NCBI GenBank assembly: GCA_035544895.1
Contig: DASZZM010000059.1
Location: forward strand, 124,001 to 188,000
Direction: 5' to 3'
Length of the DNA: 64,000 nucleotides
DNA from: JASLEW01 sp035544895
GTDB lineage: Bacteria; Acidobacteriota; Thermoanaerobaculia; Multivoradales; UBA5704
The notes beneath the pieces were generated by a model, which was not told the DNA's origin, did no database searches, and saw only the letters and a program-made list of their open reading frames with translations. The position numbers and the translations under genes are program-made. Every line of letters starts with the position of its first letter. Within the stretch, counting starts at the first letter, position 1. Below are positions 1 through 10,095 of the stretch, one piece after another.

Positions 1-748
<748 letters not shown>

Positions 749-752
<4 letters not shown>

Positions 753-2014
753 GCTTCCTCCTTCAGGCGGGCGACCGCCGCGGCGCGCGGCAGGCGCGCC
801 TGCTCACCCGAGGAGAGGTCCCTGACCGTCACCTCGCCGGCTTGCAGCTCCTCGTCGCCGAGCAGGGCCGCCAGGCGCGAGCCCAGGCGGTCGGCGCGCT
901 TGAGCGCCGCCTTGAGCGAGCGGGTGGAAAGCTCGGCAACCGCCGGAACGCCAGCCGACCGCAGCTCTTCGGCGAGCGCGAGCGCCGCGGCGAGATCGAC
1001 GCCGCCGGCCGTCGCCACGAACACCGGCGGCGGCGGCAAGGCGCGGCGCCGGAAGCTCTCCGGCAGCACGTCCACCAGCCGGTCCTCGCCGATGGCGAAG
1101 CCGATGCCCGGCACCTCCGGGCCGCCGAGGTCCGAGATCAGCCGATCGTAGCGCCCGCCGCCGACCACCGCGTCTTGTGCGCCGAGGCCGCCGGCGGTGA
1201 TCTCGAACACCGTCCGGGTGTAGTAATCGAGGCCGCGCACCAGGCGGTCCTCGACCCGGTGCGGCACGCCGCGGCAGGCCAGCAGGCGCACCACCTCGGC
1301 GAAGTGCTCGCGGCTCTCCGTCGAGAGGAAGTCGCGCAGGCGCGGGGCGCCCTCCAGCAGCTCGCGCTCGGCCGGCGACTTGCTGTCGAGGATGCGCAGC
1401 GGATTAGTGTCGAGCCGGCGCAGGCTGTCCTCGCCGAGCCGGTCGCGGTGCGGCAGGAAATACTCGCGCAACGCCGTGCGATAGGCGGCCCGCGAGGCCT
1501 CGTCGCCCACGGTGTTGAGCAGCACCAGCAGGTCAGGAAAGCCGAGCTCGCCCAGGAAGCGCACCAGCATGGTCACGATCTCGCAGTCGGAGGCGGGGCC
1601 GGGGTCGCCGAGCAGCTCGGCGCCGATCTGGTAGAACTGCCGGTAGCGCCCGCGCTGCGGCCGCTCGTAGCGGAACTGCGGCCCCATGTAGAAGAGCTTC
1701 TGGGGCGCCGGCCAGTCGCGCAGGTTGTGCTCGATGTAGGCGCGCGCCACCGGCGCGGTGTTCTCGGGGCGCAGCGTCAAGCTCTTGCCCTTCTTGTCGG
1801 GAAAGCTGTACATCTCCTTGCCCACGATGTCGGTCGACTCGCCCACGCTGCGCACAAACAGCTCGGTCTCCTCGACGACGGGAGTGCGGATCTCGCCGAA
1901 ACCATAGGCGGTGAAGACTCGCCGCGCGGTATCCTCGACCGCCGCCCACACCGCGGTCTCGGGCGGCAGGAGGTCGCGCATGCCTTTGATGCGCTGCACC
2001 GTCGGGCCGGCCAT
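749..2014 (-). CDS. hisS: Histidine--tRNA ligase
   Basis: Charges tRNA-His in the cytoplasm; class II synthetase of 421 residues, the usual HisRS length. Visible signatures are TLRPENTAPVARAYIEHN around residue 80-97, motif 2 FRYERPQRGRYRQFYQ at 114-129, and the histidine-specific loop LVRGLDYYTRTVFE at 258-271. The C-terminal anticodon-binding domain begins near PPPVFVATAG. It starts 4 bases after the stop of the gamma-carbonic-anhydrase-like gene and overlaps aspS by 4 bases, so it is internal to a minus-strand operon. Confidence 0.97.
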
Positions 2015-2018
2015 GGGC

Positions 2019-2552
2019 TCAGTCCGCCGGCCCGGAGAGCAGCGCGGCGCGGTACTCCTCCTTGAGCGCCACGTAGCGGTCGCACGCCGCCGCGATCTGG
2101 CGCGACTCGACGGCCGTGAGGGCGCGCACCGGGCGCGCCGGCACCCCCAGGGCCAGCTGCCCGGCCGGCACCCGATGCCCGGGAGCGACGACCGCCCCGG
2201 CGCCGACCTGCGCGCCGCGCTCGACCACCGCGCCGTCGAGCACGCGGGCGCCGATGCCGATCAGCGCTCCGTCTTCGACCGTGCAGCCGTGGAGCACGGC
2301 GTGGTGGCCGACGACCACGCCGGCCCCGACGATCAGCGGATGGGTGAGGTGAGAGACGTGCAGCATGGAGCCGTCCTGGATGTTGGTCCGCGGCCCGACG
2401 CGGATGAAGTTGACGTCGCCGCGCGCCACCGCGTGGAACCAGAACGAGACGTCGTCGCCCAGCTCGACGTCGCCGGCGACATGCGCTCCAGGCGCCAGGA
2501 AGACGCGGGCGCCCAGGGTAGGAAGGCGCCCCTGGTAAGGGTGGACGGGCAT
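2019..2552 (-). CDS. Gamma-carbonic-anhydrase-family hexapeptide-repeat protein
   Basis: A 177-residue left-handed beta-helix protein of the gamma carbonic anhydrase/YrdA/PaaY group. The hexapeptide periodicity is clear (DVELGDDVSFWFHAVARGD, then IGIGARVLDGAVVERGAQVG), followed by a C-terminal helix. The zinc-ligand histidines of the family are present: one in MLHVSH and two in VGHHAVLHGC. The family hydrates CO2 or acts on CoA thioesters; bacterial members of this short class often have weak or unknown activity, so the substrate is unassigned. It lies between a secreted protein gene (16 bases upstream) and hisS (4 bases downstream), apparently in one operon. Confidence 0.88.
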   Translation of the reverse strand: MPVHPYQGRLPTLGARVFLAPGAHVAGDVELGDDVSFWFHAVARGDVNFIRVGPRTNIQDGSMLHVSHLTHPLIVGAGVVVGHHAVLHGCTVEDGALIGIGARVLDGAVVERGAQVGAGAVVAPGHRVPAGQLALGVPARPVRALTAVESRQIAAACDRYVALKEEYRAALLSGPAD

Positions 2553-2568
2553 GCGCTCTCCGCGACTG

Positions 2569-3258
2569 CTATTTGGGCCGGACCGAGAGCAGGATCCTCT
2601 CGTAGGATGGGAGCAGCTTGTCGAAGTCGGCCCGTGGCGCCGAGCTCATGAAATCGACGCTGGTCTTGGGCAGGGGCAGCTTGAGGATCAGGGTGCTGCG
2701 CGCCTGGCCGCCGGTGTTGCTGTCCATGCGCACCAGCAGGCCGCGCACGCCGCCGACCTCGAGGATCTCGATGCGCGGCGCCGTCCAGCGGCGGTCGGCG
2801 GGCACGCTCTTGCGGATGCTGGTGGCCACCGCGTCGGCGTCGAGCAGCGAGACGGTGCTGATGCGCACGTAGACCAGGCGCGGATCGGCCGGCGGATTGC
2901 CGTCGGCGGGACCCAGCCAGAGCACCGGCTGGTCCGCCATCTCGTGTACGGCCCACCCCTCCGGCAGCTCGACCGTGTAGGGGAAGATGCCCCCGGGGAC
3001 CGGTATCCGCACGCGGTGGAAGGCCGCCGGCGACAGCGGCGCGGCCGCGGAGACCGCCGCGGGCGTCGCGGGCGGCAAGGCGCGGACGGGAGCCGGGCCT
3101 GAGCCGGACGCGGCCGGCGAGGGTGCCGCCGCCGCGGCGGCGCAGAGGATGGCGGCGAGCGGCAGCAATCCACGCCGGCCAGGGATCCGGCGTATCCGCC
3201 AAAGCCGGGCAGGGACCCGGCTTATCAGAAACTCCGTGGCTGGCGTAGCTCGTCGCAT
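2569..3258 (-). CDS. Putative secreted protein of unknown function
   Basis: About 229 residues, not recognised. The N-terminus has an Arg-rich stretch and then a hydrophobic segment LLPLAAILCAAAAAAP ending in small residues, typical of a signal peptide. An Ala/Pro-rich linker follows, then a compact beta-rich domain (FHRVRIPVPGGIFPYTVELP to YERILLSV). That domain resembles stress-protein or PsbP-like folds only in general character. ATG at 3258 is chosen; GTG at 3288 would add ten residues. The first 30 codons contain a palindromic repeat core (3204-3221), so the true start may lie downstream of it. First gene of the operon leading to hisS-aspS. Confidence 0.6.
   Translation of the reverse strand: MRRATPATEFLISRVPARLWRIRRIPGRRGLLPLAAILCAAAAAAPSPAASGSGPAPVRALPPATPAAVSAAAPLSPAAFHRVRIPVPGGIFPYTVELPEGWAVHEMADQPVLWLGPADGNPPADPRLVYVRISTVSLLDADAVATSIRKSVPADRRWTAPRIEILEVGGVRGLLVRMDSNTGGQARSTLILKLPLPKTSVDFMSSAPRADFDKLLPSYERILLSVRPK
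3204..3221. repeat. Palindromic repeat core, copy in coding sequence
   Basis: Contains GCCGGGCAGGGACCCGGC, an inverted repeat with a 7-base arm on each side. The same core lies in the long intergenic repeats near 32.27 and 54.97 kb and inside glgE near 40.22 kb. A second, imperfect hairpin of similar composition (CCGGCCAGGGATCCGG) adjoins it at about 3176-3191. Here it encodes the odd Arg-rich N-terminus (VPARLWRIRRIPGR) of the minus-strand secreted protein. Confidence 0.6.
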
Positions 3259-3288
3259 GCGGCTCACGATTCCCCTGCGAGGGCGCAC

Positions 3289-3317
3289 AGTATAGCGTGC
3301 GGCCAGTGAGGCGGAAA
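3289..3317 (-). promoter_or_regulatory. Possible promoter of the secreted protein-gammaCA-hisS-aspS operon
   Basis: On the minus strand TATACT (3289-3294) matches the -10 consensus at five of six bases. A weak -35 (TTTCCG, 3312-3317) sits 17 bases upstream. The site is about 31 bases before the chosen ATG and lies in the divergent gap with mgsA. Only the -10 is convincing. Confidence 0.35.
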
Positions 3318-3344
3318 TGACCCGGAGCGCGGCAAGGAGAGAGC

Positions 3345-3830
3345 ATGCTCTACAAGAAGATTGCCATGGACCCGAGAAAGAAGATCGCCTTGGTGGCGCA
3401 TGACAACAAGAAACAAGACCTCTTCGAATGGGCGAAGTACAACAAGGATCTCCTGTCCCACCACGATCTCTACGCGACCGGGACGACCGGGGCCATTCTC
3501 GAAGAGGAGCTGGAAGTGGCGATCGTCAAGCTCGAGAGCGGTCCTCTCGGCGGCGATCAGCAAATCGGGGCCAAGATCTCGGAGGGAAACATCGACTTCG
3601 TGATCTTCTTCTGGGACCCGTTGGAGCCGCTGCCCCACGATCCTGATATCAAGGCGCTGCTGCGCATCGCGGTGGTCTGGAACATCCCCGTCGCCTGCAA
3701 TCGCTCCTCGGCCGATTTCATGATCTCCTCGCCCTTGATGGCGGGCGTCTACCAGCGGCTCATCCCCGATTATTCCGGCTATCGCGACAGGCTCGCCGCC
3801 AAGGCTGCCGCGAGCGCCGTGGAGCCCTGA
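3345..3830 (+). CDS. mgsA: Methylglyoxal synthase
   Basis: Converts dihydroxyacetone phosphate to methylglyoxal and phosphate, opening the methylglyoxal bypass of lower glycolysis. The 161-residue protein follows the family throughout: KKIALVAHDNKKQDL, YATGTTG, the catalytic-Asp loop SGPLGGDQQIGAKISEG, FFWDPLEPLPHDPDIKALLR and VVWNIPVACNRSSADF. ATG 3345 is preceded by AAGGAGAGAGC, a strong Shine-Dalgarno; a second ATG at 3366 lacks one. The stop is 2 bases before the TTG of a glycosyltransferase, so the two are probably co-transcribed although no metabolic link is obvious. Confidence 0.96.
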   Translation: MLYKKIAMDPRKKIALVAHDNKKQDLFEWAKYNKDLLSHHDLYATGTTGAILEEELEVAIVKLESGPLGGDQQIGAKISEGNIDFVIFFWDPLEPLPHDPDIKALLRIAVVWNIPVACNRSSADFMISSPLMAGVYQRLIPDYSGYRDRLAAKAAASAVEP

Positions 3831-3832
3831 GG

Positions 3833-4558
3833 TTGCCCGCCTGCGCCTCCGCCGCCACGATCGACGTGGTCATCCCGGCCCTCGACGAAGAGGTCTCGTT
3901 GCCGCTGGTGCTCGCCGCCCTGCCGCGGCCGCCGGTGCGGCGGGTGGTGGTGGCAGACAACGGCTCGGTCGACGCTACGGCGCGGGTGGCGCGCGAGGCC
4001 GGCGCCGAGGTGGTCCTGGCGGCGCGCCGCGGCTACGGCAGCGCCTGTCTCGCGGCACTCGACCACCTGCGCAGGAGCGGCCCGCCTGACGTCGTGGTTT
4101 TCGTCGACGCGGACTTCTCCGACCATCCCGACGAGCTGCCCCGCCTGGTCGCTCCGCTTGCCGGCGGCGAGGCCGACCTGGTGATCGGCTCGCGCGTCCT
4201 CGGCGAGCGGGAGCCGGGAGCGCTGCTGCCCCAGGCGCGCGCCGGCAACCTGGTCGCTTGCGTCCTCATCCGGCTTCTCTACGGCCATCGCTTCACCGAC
4301 CTCGGCCCTTTCCGCGCGGTGCGCTGGCAGGCGCTCGAGAGGCTGGGCATGGCGGACCCGGATTTCGGCTGGACCGCCGAGATGCAGGTCAAGGCGCTGC
4401 GCCACCGCCTGCGGGTGACCGAGGTGCCGGTCTCCTACCGCCGGCGCGTCGGCGTCTCGAAGATCACCGGCACTCTCTCCGGCACGCTGCGGGCCGGCTA
4501 TAAGATCCTGTGGACCGTGCTCCGCTATTCGCGGCCGGGCCGCCGGAGGGAGGCATGA
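3833..4558 (+). CDS. Family 2 (DPM1/DPG-like) glycosyltransferase
   Basis: A 241-residue cytoplasmic GT-A enzyme expected to move a sugar from a nucleotide donor to a polyprenyl-phosphate or lipid acceptor. Visible features are the N-terminal strand IDVVIPALDEEVSLPLVLAA, the nucleotide-binding VVVADNGSVDATARVAREAG, the metal-binding DxD-type VVFVDADFSDHPDELP, and the acceptor region FTDLGPFRAVRW with FGWTAEMQVKAL. There are no C-terminal membrane helices, so it is the short soluble form. Start is TTG 3833, directly after the mgsA stop. Its stop overlaps the thioesterase ATG (ATGA), indicating coupling. Donor and acceptor cannot be inferred. Confidence 0.88.
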   Translation: MPACASAATIDVVIPALDEEVSLPLVLAALPRPPVRRVVVADNGSVDATARVAREAGAEVVLAARRGYGSACLAALDHLRRSGPPDVVVFVDADFSDHPDELPRLVAPLAGGEADLVIGSRVLGEREPGALLPQARAGNLVACVLIRLLYGHRFTDLGPFRAVRWQALERLGMADPDFGWTAEMQVKALRHRLRVTEVPVSYRRRVGVSKITGTLSGTLRAGYKILWTVLRYSRPGRRREA

Positions 4559-5007
4559 GCGAGCCGACGCGCTGCGTGACCGAGATCGAGGTGCGCTACG
4601 CCGAGACCGACCAGATGGGGGTCGTCCACCATGCCAACTACGTCATCTGGTTCGAGCTCGCGCGCACCCGCCTGTGCGCCCTGTCCGGCTACCGCTACGC
4701 CGATATCGAGCGGCTCGGCTACATGCTGATGGTCACCGGCGTCGAAGTTCGCTTTCGCCAGCCGGCCCGCTATGGCGAGACCGTCGAAGTCGTCTGCTGG
4801 GGCGAGCGGCTGGCCAGCCGCGGCGTCCATTTCGCCTACGAGGTGCGGCGCGGCGGCGACTTGCTGGCGACCGGCGCCACCGAGCACATCTGGGTCGAGA
4901 CCGCCACCGGCCGCCCCTGCCGCATGCCCGAAGTCCTGCGCGAGCCCTTCGAGCGCCTGGCGGGAAGGTCGCTCAGCGATAGACCTCGCGGCGGTGACCC
5001 ACCTTGA
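4555..5007 (+). CDS. Acyl-CoA thioesterase, 4HBT/YbgC-like hotdog fold
   Basis: A 150-residue hotdog-fold thioesterase that hydrolyses acyl-CoA. The active-site signature VRYAETDQMGVVHHANYVIWFE is plain, with the catalytic Asp at the position usual for the YbgC/4-hydroxybenzoyl-CoA class. Later strands VTGVEVRFRQPARYGE and ATEHIWVETATGRP complete the fold. The start ATG 4555 overlaps the preceding glycosyltransferase stop and has CGGAGGGAGG upstream. Its 3' end overlaps the convergent toxin gene by 35 bases, which suggests the toxin-antitoxin pair inserted or eroded into this locus. Confidence 0.92.
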   Translation: MSEPTRCVTEIEVRYAETDQMGVVHHANYVIWFELARTRLCALSGYRYADIERLGYMLMVTGVEVRFRQPARYGETVEVVCWGERLASRGVHFAYEVRRGGDLLATGATEHIWVETATGRPCRMPEVLREPFERLAGRSLSDRPRGGDPP

Positions 5008-5236
5008 CGACGACCACCTCGAAAGCGGCATCGTCCACCAGGTAGACAACCCGGAAGGGCCCCTGGCGGACACGGTAGCGGTCGCGATGACCGGCGAGCT
5101 TCTGTGATCCACGAGGGCGAGGATCGGCGGCCAGCGCTCGGATGCGAGCGACGACACGCTGGCGCTCTCGCTTCGAGGAAATGGCCTCGATCTCCTTTGC
5201 GGCCGAGGCTTTGAGCAGAAGCTTATAGCTGGCCAC
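4973..5236 (-). CDS. RelE/ParE-family toxin
   Basis: An 87-residue toxin of the RelE/ParE superfamily. Family landmarks are the N-terminal YKLLLKASAAKEIEAI, the basic helix RERQRVVARIRAL, KLAGHRDRYRVRQGPFRVVYLV, and the terminal strand VVKVGHRREVYR. Members either cleave ribosome-bound mRNA or inhibit gyrase; these residues do not decide which. It starts with GTG inside the last 14 bases of the antitoxin gene, so translation is coupled, and its 3' end overlaps the convergent thioesterase gene. Confidence 0.88.
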   Translation of the reverse strand: MASYKLLLKASAAKEIEAISSKRERQRVVARIRALAADPRPRGSQKLAGHRDRYRVRQGPFRVVYLVDDAAFEVVVVKVGHRREVYR

Positions 5237-5453
5237 GCCGCTTGAGTCGCTTCACGAAATCGTCGAAAGCTATGGTTGGCTCATTTTGGCGCTCTTCAAA
5301 GGCGGTCAGATCGGCAGCATCCTCCGCGAGAGACAGTTGGACGGCCTCGTTGACCAGATCGGAGATAGAGCGATCGGCGGCCGCGGCCTTCATGCGCAGG
5401 GCTCGGTGAAGGTGCGCGTCGAAGTAAACGGTTGCACGTTTGATAGTATCCAT
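5223..5453 (-). CDS. Ribbon-helix-helix antitoxin
   Basis: A 76-residue antitoxin. The N-terminal half has ribbon-helix-helix (CopG/MetJ-like) form: a strand KRATVYFDAHLHRAL, then helix A RMKAAAADRS and helix B SDLVNEAVQLSLAED. The acidic tail with DDFVKRLKRRG should wrap the toxin. The gene begins 6 bases after the -10 of its own promoter, whose spacer contains a perfect palindrome, consistent with autorepression by the RHH domain. It overlaps the toxin gene by 14 bases. Confidence 0.87.
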   Translation of the reverse strand: MDTIKRATVYFDAHLHRALRMKAAAADRSISDLVNEAVQLSLAEDAADLTAFEERQNEPTIAFDDFVKRLKRRGQL

Positions 5454-5459
5454 TGGAGA

Positions 5460-5488
5460 ACGATAGCGTCAGGACGTCATGACGTCAA
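5460..5488 (-). promoter_or_regulatory. Toxin-antitoxin promoter with overlapping operator palindrome
   Basis: On the minus strand TTGACG (5483-5488), a 17-base spacer and TATCGT (5460-5465) form a good sigma-70 promoter. The 14-base perfect palindrome GACGTCATGACGTC (5473-5486) overlaps the -35 and spacer, the expected place for an antitoxin operator. The antitoxin ATG begins only 6 bases after the -10, so the transcript should be leaderless or nearly so; no Shine-Dalgarno is visible. Confidence 0.72.
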
Positions 5489-5674
5489 GAAGGTCCGTAC
5501 GACAATCCCGGTGTCCAAGCGAGGAAGGCAGCGAGTGGCCGCCCAGCGCCGGGCAACGTCCCGGCGCGTTCCGAAAAATAGACCGCGACAAGTCCAATCC
5601 CCGTCTGGGCGCCGTAGTACTCTCGAGGCCGGGGCGGCGATGGACGGCTTGCCCGGGACTACAGGAGACGTGGT

Positions 5675-6331
5675 ATGAAAGATCTGTCGAGCCGCTGGTT
5701 GGCAGGGTTGGTCGTCGCGCTGGTCGTGGCGGCCGTCGCGTTGCTTCTGAGGACCCGCGAGGACGGGCCGCTCGGCGGCAGGGAGTCCACCCAGGGCCGC
5801 GCGGTTCGGCAGGCGCAGGCCGGGCAGGAGAAGGGCTCGCCCGAGATTGCGCTCGCCGCCCTGCGGCCGGGGAGAGCCGCGAAAGGAGGCAATGTGATCG
5901 AGATCGAAGGCAACACGCTGCTCGACCCGGGCGTCGAGCATGTGGTCAAGACCGACGAGGAGTGGCGCCGCCTGCTCACCCCCGAGCAGTATCAGATCAC
6001 CCGCAAGAAGGGGACCGAGAGGGCCTTCTCCGGCGAGTACGAGCACAACACGCGCAAGGGGACCTATGTCTGCGTAGCGTGCGGCAACCCGCTGTTCAGC
6101 TCGGACACCAAATTCGACTCCGGCACCGGCTGGCCGAGCTTCTGGGCGCCGCTCGGCCCCAAGAGCATCCGGACCTCGAGCGACCGCTCCTTCTTCATGA
6201 CCCGCACCGAGGTGCTCTGCCGGCGCTGCGACGCCCACCTCGGCCACGTCTTCGACGACGGCCCCGCCCCCACCCACCAGCGCTACTGCATGAACTCGGC
6301 GGCCCTGCGCTTCGTCGAGGCCAAGAAGTAG
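5675..6331 (+). CDS. msrB: Membrane-anchored peptide-methionine (R)-S-oxide reductase
   Basis: Reduces the R-epimer of methionine sulfoxide in oxidised proteins. Residues 8-25 (WLAGLVVALVVAAVALLL) form one membrane or signal segment, followed by a linker of about 60 residues, so the catalytic domain probably faces the cell envelope rather than the cytoplasm. The MsrB domain (about 85-218) has all landmarks: KKGTERAFSGEY, the zinc pairs CVAC and CRRC, GTGWPSFW, and the catalytic Cys in RYCMNSAALRF. A GGAGA precedes the ATG. The gene is convergent with thiC; a GC hairpin lies between. Confidence 0.94.
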   Translation: MKDLSSRWLAGLVVALVVAAVALLLRTREDGPLGGRESTQGRAVRQAQAGQEKGSPEIALAALRPGRAAKGGNVIEIEGNTLLDPGVEHVVKTDEEWRRLLTPEQYQITRKKGTERAFSGEYEHNTRKGTYVCVACGNPLFSSDTKFDSGTGWPSFWAPLGPKSIRTSSDRSFFMTRTEVLCRRCDAHLGHVFDDGPAPTHQRYCMNSAALRFVEAKK

Positions 6332-6351
6332 GCCCGCGGCGCGTCGCCTTC

Positions 6352-6375
6352 CCCGCGCCTTGTACCGGGCGCGGG
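6352..6375. terminator. Bidirectional hairpin between msrB and thiC
   Basis: Inverted repeat CCCGCGCC (6352-6359) and GGCGCGGG (6368-6375) with an 8-base loop, in the 72-base gap between two convergent genes. It is flanked by TT on the left and AA on the right but lacks a long U run, so termination is likely rather than certain. Confidence 0.5.
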
Positions 6376-6403
6376 AACACCCTCCAGGGAATCGCTGTTC
6401 CGC

Positions 6404-8410
<2,007 letters not shown>

Positions 8411-8483
8411 GGAAGAGTCTCCTCAGTGGGGAACGCGCAGGCGCGAGATGCAGGAGCGAGCCGCGAGGGGCCGGGAAAACGCA

Positions 8484-8513
8484 GACGCCGCACCCGGGCG
8501 AGGGTGCGGCGTC
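8484..8513 (-). terminator. Riboswitch-controlled intrinsic terminator
   Basis: A 12-bp perfect stem, GACGCCGCACCC (8484-8495) with GGGTGCGGCGTC (8502-8513), and a 6-base loop. On the minus strand it is followed by TGCGTTTT. It sits between the TPP aptamer and the thiC start, so it is the likely expression platform: ligand-bound aptamer allows this hairpin to form and stops transcription. Confidence 0.75.
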
Positions 8514-8534
8514 GCTGGCGATCGGTCGGATGGC

Positions 8535-8694
8535 ATCGCTTCCCTACGCTGGCATTACCCAGTTCAGGTAGTGAGGGTCACCCGCCATGCGTTGGGCAAG
8601 TTCCCAACGCATTTTTCCCGATCGATCGCCGGGTCAATCCGGCGCATTCAACTCAGGATCGCGGGCTCTCAGCCTCTCGGCTCCCCTAGCAACT
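8535..8694 (-). ncRNA. TPP riboswitch (THI element) upstream of thiC
   Basis: Read on the minus strand, the conserved aptamer halves are present: AGGGGAGCC...GGCTGAGAG at the 5' side and ACCTGAACTGGGTAATGCCAG then CGTAGGGAAG at the 3' side. P1 can form from GUUGCU (8693-8688) and AGCGAU. Between the halves is an insert of about 80 bases carrying its own hairpin (TGCGTTGGG/CCCAACGCA, about 8588-8611), an enlarged P3 region. A poor promoter candidate, TTGGTG and TAGGAT 18 apart (8697-8726), lies just upstream. Confidence 0.93.
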
Positions 8695-8708
8695 CGATCC
8701 TACACCCA

Positions 8709-10004
8709 TCACCGTGGCTGCACCAACCCGGCCCGTACCTCTGGCCGGCAGGGGTGCGGCAACCACCACTCGAAAGGGGGCGGGACGGCGTGACCCAGCC
8801 CGGCACGGAACGCCCGCGAAGCAGCGGGGTTCGCGAGCAGCACGCCGCCGCCCGGCTGCTGGGCGTACAGGGGGAGACCGCCGGCGAAGGGGTCGGGCTG
8901 GGCGGCGGACGGCAGCCGGCTCAGATCGTCGGGAAAAGCGCAGCGGCGCGTCGCGACGAGGCGTAGCTCGATTGCAAGCCCGGCGAGCTGACGCGAGGCG
9001 GCATTCGCCTGCAACTGGCCTATCCCGGTGCTGAAGTTCGGCAACAGCAGCGGCAATACAACCTCGGCAACGCTCCCGGGCTGGGCGGCCCGGCGCCATT
9101 GCGCCGTCACGGCGCGCTGGGCCTCGAGAAAGGGCTTCCGGCTCTCGACCGCAAACCGGCGGAACCCGTCGAGGAGCTCCGCCGCATCGCAGCCGGGGAG
9201 GCGCTCCGCGCCCGGAGAAAGGGTAGCGGTCATGCGCAGGGCATAGGCCGCCTCCGCCGCCACCAGGCGGCCGATCGCGCCTGCCTGCTCCGGGCGCGAC
9301 AGTGCCCGCCTGATGGTTTCCAGGTCTTGCTGGCCGAGCAGCCCTTCCTGGAAGATCCAGGCGATTCCGTGCAGCAGCTTGTTCTCCAGGTTGGCGCCGA
9401 CGACCTGGAACAGCGCTCCCGGCTCGCGCTGGAAAGCCGCGACCTCGGCCGCAAGGGCGCGCACCGCCCGCATGATCTCCTGTGGGGAGCGGTCGCGGAC
9501 GCCAAGGCCGATCTCCGCCCAGAGCAATGTCGCGCGCTGCATCGCCTGGCTCACCAGCGCCGAGTTGGCCGGCGCCCACGGTTGCCATGGTCCGACTTCA
9601 CGCTCGGCGGGGGGCTCCGAGGCTTCGGCCGCCCGGTGTGCGGCGGCCAGGATCTCGGCGTTGGCGGCGAGGAGCTGGCGCAGCTGGGTCAACTCCTGGG
9701 TGGACCACTCCACCGGCGGCCGACTCAAGACCGCTCGTGCGCGCCGCAGACCGTCACCCGCCGCGAGGGGACCCGCGGCAGCGACACGCCGCCAGAGCGC
9801 CCGCTCGCGGGCCATCGCGAGCTCGGGCCGGAGCGGTCCGGCGGCCGGCAGGGGTGCAACCTCGCGGGCAAATCTCGCACGCGCCGCGCCGAGGCGATAG
9901 CTGCCGTACCCGCACAGCGCCAGCCATGACGCGAAGGCCAGGCAGACCCCCGCGGCGGCGGCCCAGGCGAGCCTCCGGTACATCCGCTTGGCGGAAGGAG
10001 TCAC
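8709..10004 (-). CDS. Membrane-anchored hypothetical protein
   Basis: About 431 residues, not recognised. One N-terminal transmembrane segment (LAWAAAAGVCLAFASWLALC) is followed by a long Ala/Leu/Arg-rich, mostly helical extracytoplasmic region (AEASEPPAEREVGPWQPWA, LLHGIAWIFQEGLL). The C-terminal part GLAIELRLVATRRCAFPDDL resembles proteins that pair an N-terminal anchor with a pilin-like or DUF-type periplasmic tail. GTG 10004 is chosen; ATG 9983 is equally possible and neither has a clear ribosome-binding site. Its stop lies 14 bases before the TPP aptamer, and it is divergent from the ECF sigma gene. Confidence 0.62.
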   Translation of the reverse strand: MTPSAKRMYRRLAWAAAAGVCLAFASWLALCGYGSYRLGAARARFAREVAPLPAAGPLRPELAMARERALWRRVAAAGPLAAGDGLRRARAVLSRPPVEWSTQELTQLRQLLAANAEILAAAHRAAEASEPPAEREVGPWQPWAPANSALVSQAMQRATLLWAEIGLGVRDRSPQEIMRAVRALAAEVAAFQREPGALFQVVGANLENKLLHGIAWIFQEGLLGQQDLETIRRALSRPEQAGAIGRLVAAEAAYALRMTATLSPGAERLPGCDAAELLDGFRRFAVESRKPFLEAQRAVTAQWRRAAQPGSVAEVVLPLLLPNFSTGIGQLQANAASRQLAGLAIELRLVATRRCAFPDDLSRLPSAAQPDPFAGGLPLYAQQPGGGVLLANPAASRAFRAGLGHAVPPPFEWWLPHPCRPEVRAGLVQPR

Positions 10005-10095
10005 GTGGGAATCATAGCCCTTGCGCACGAGGGCCGAGCCGATCGTCGATGACGGCAGGCACAATATTGGCGCCTCTCATCCGTCTTCATGAGGG

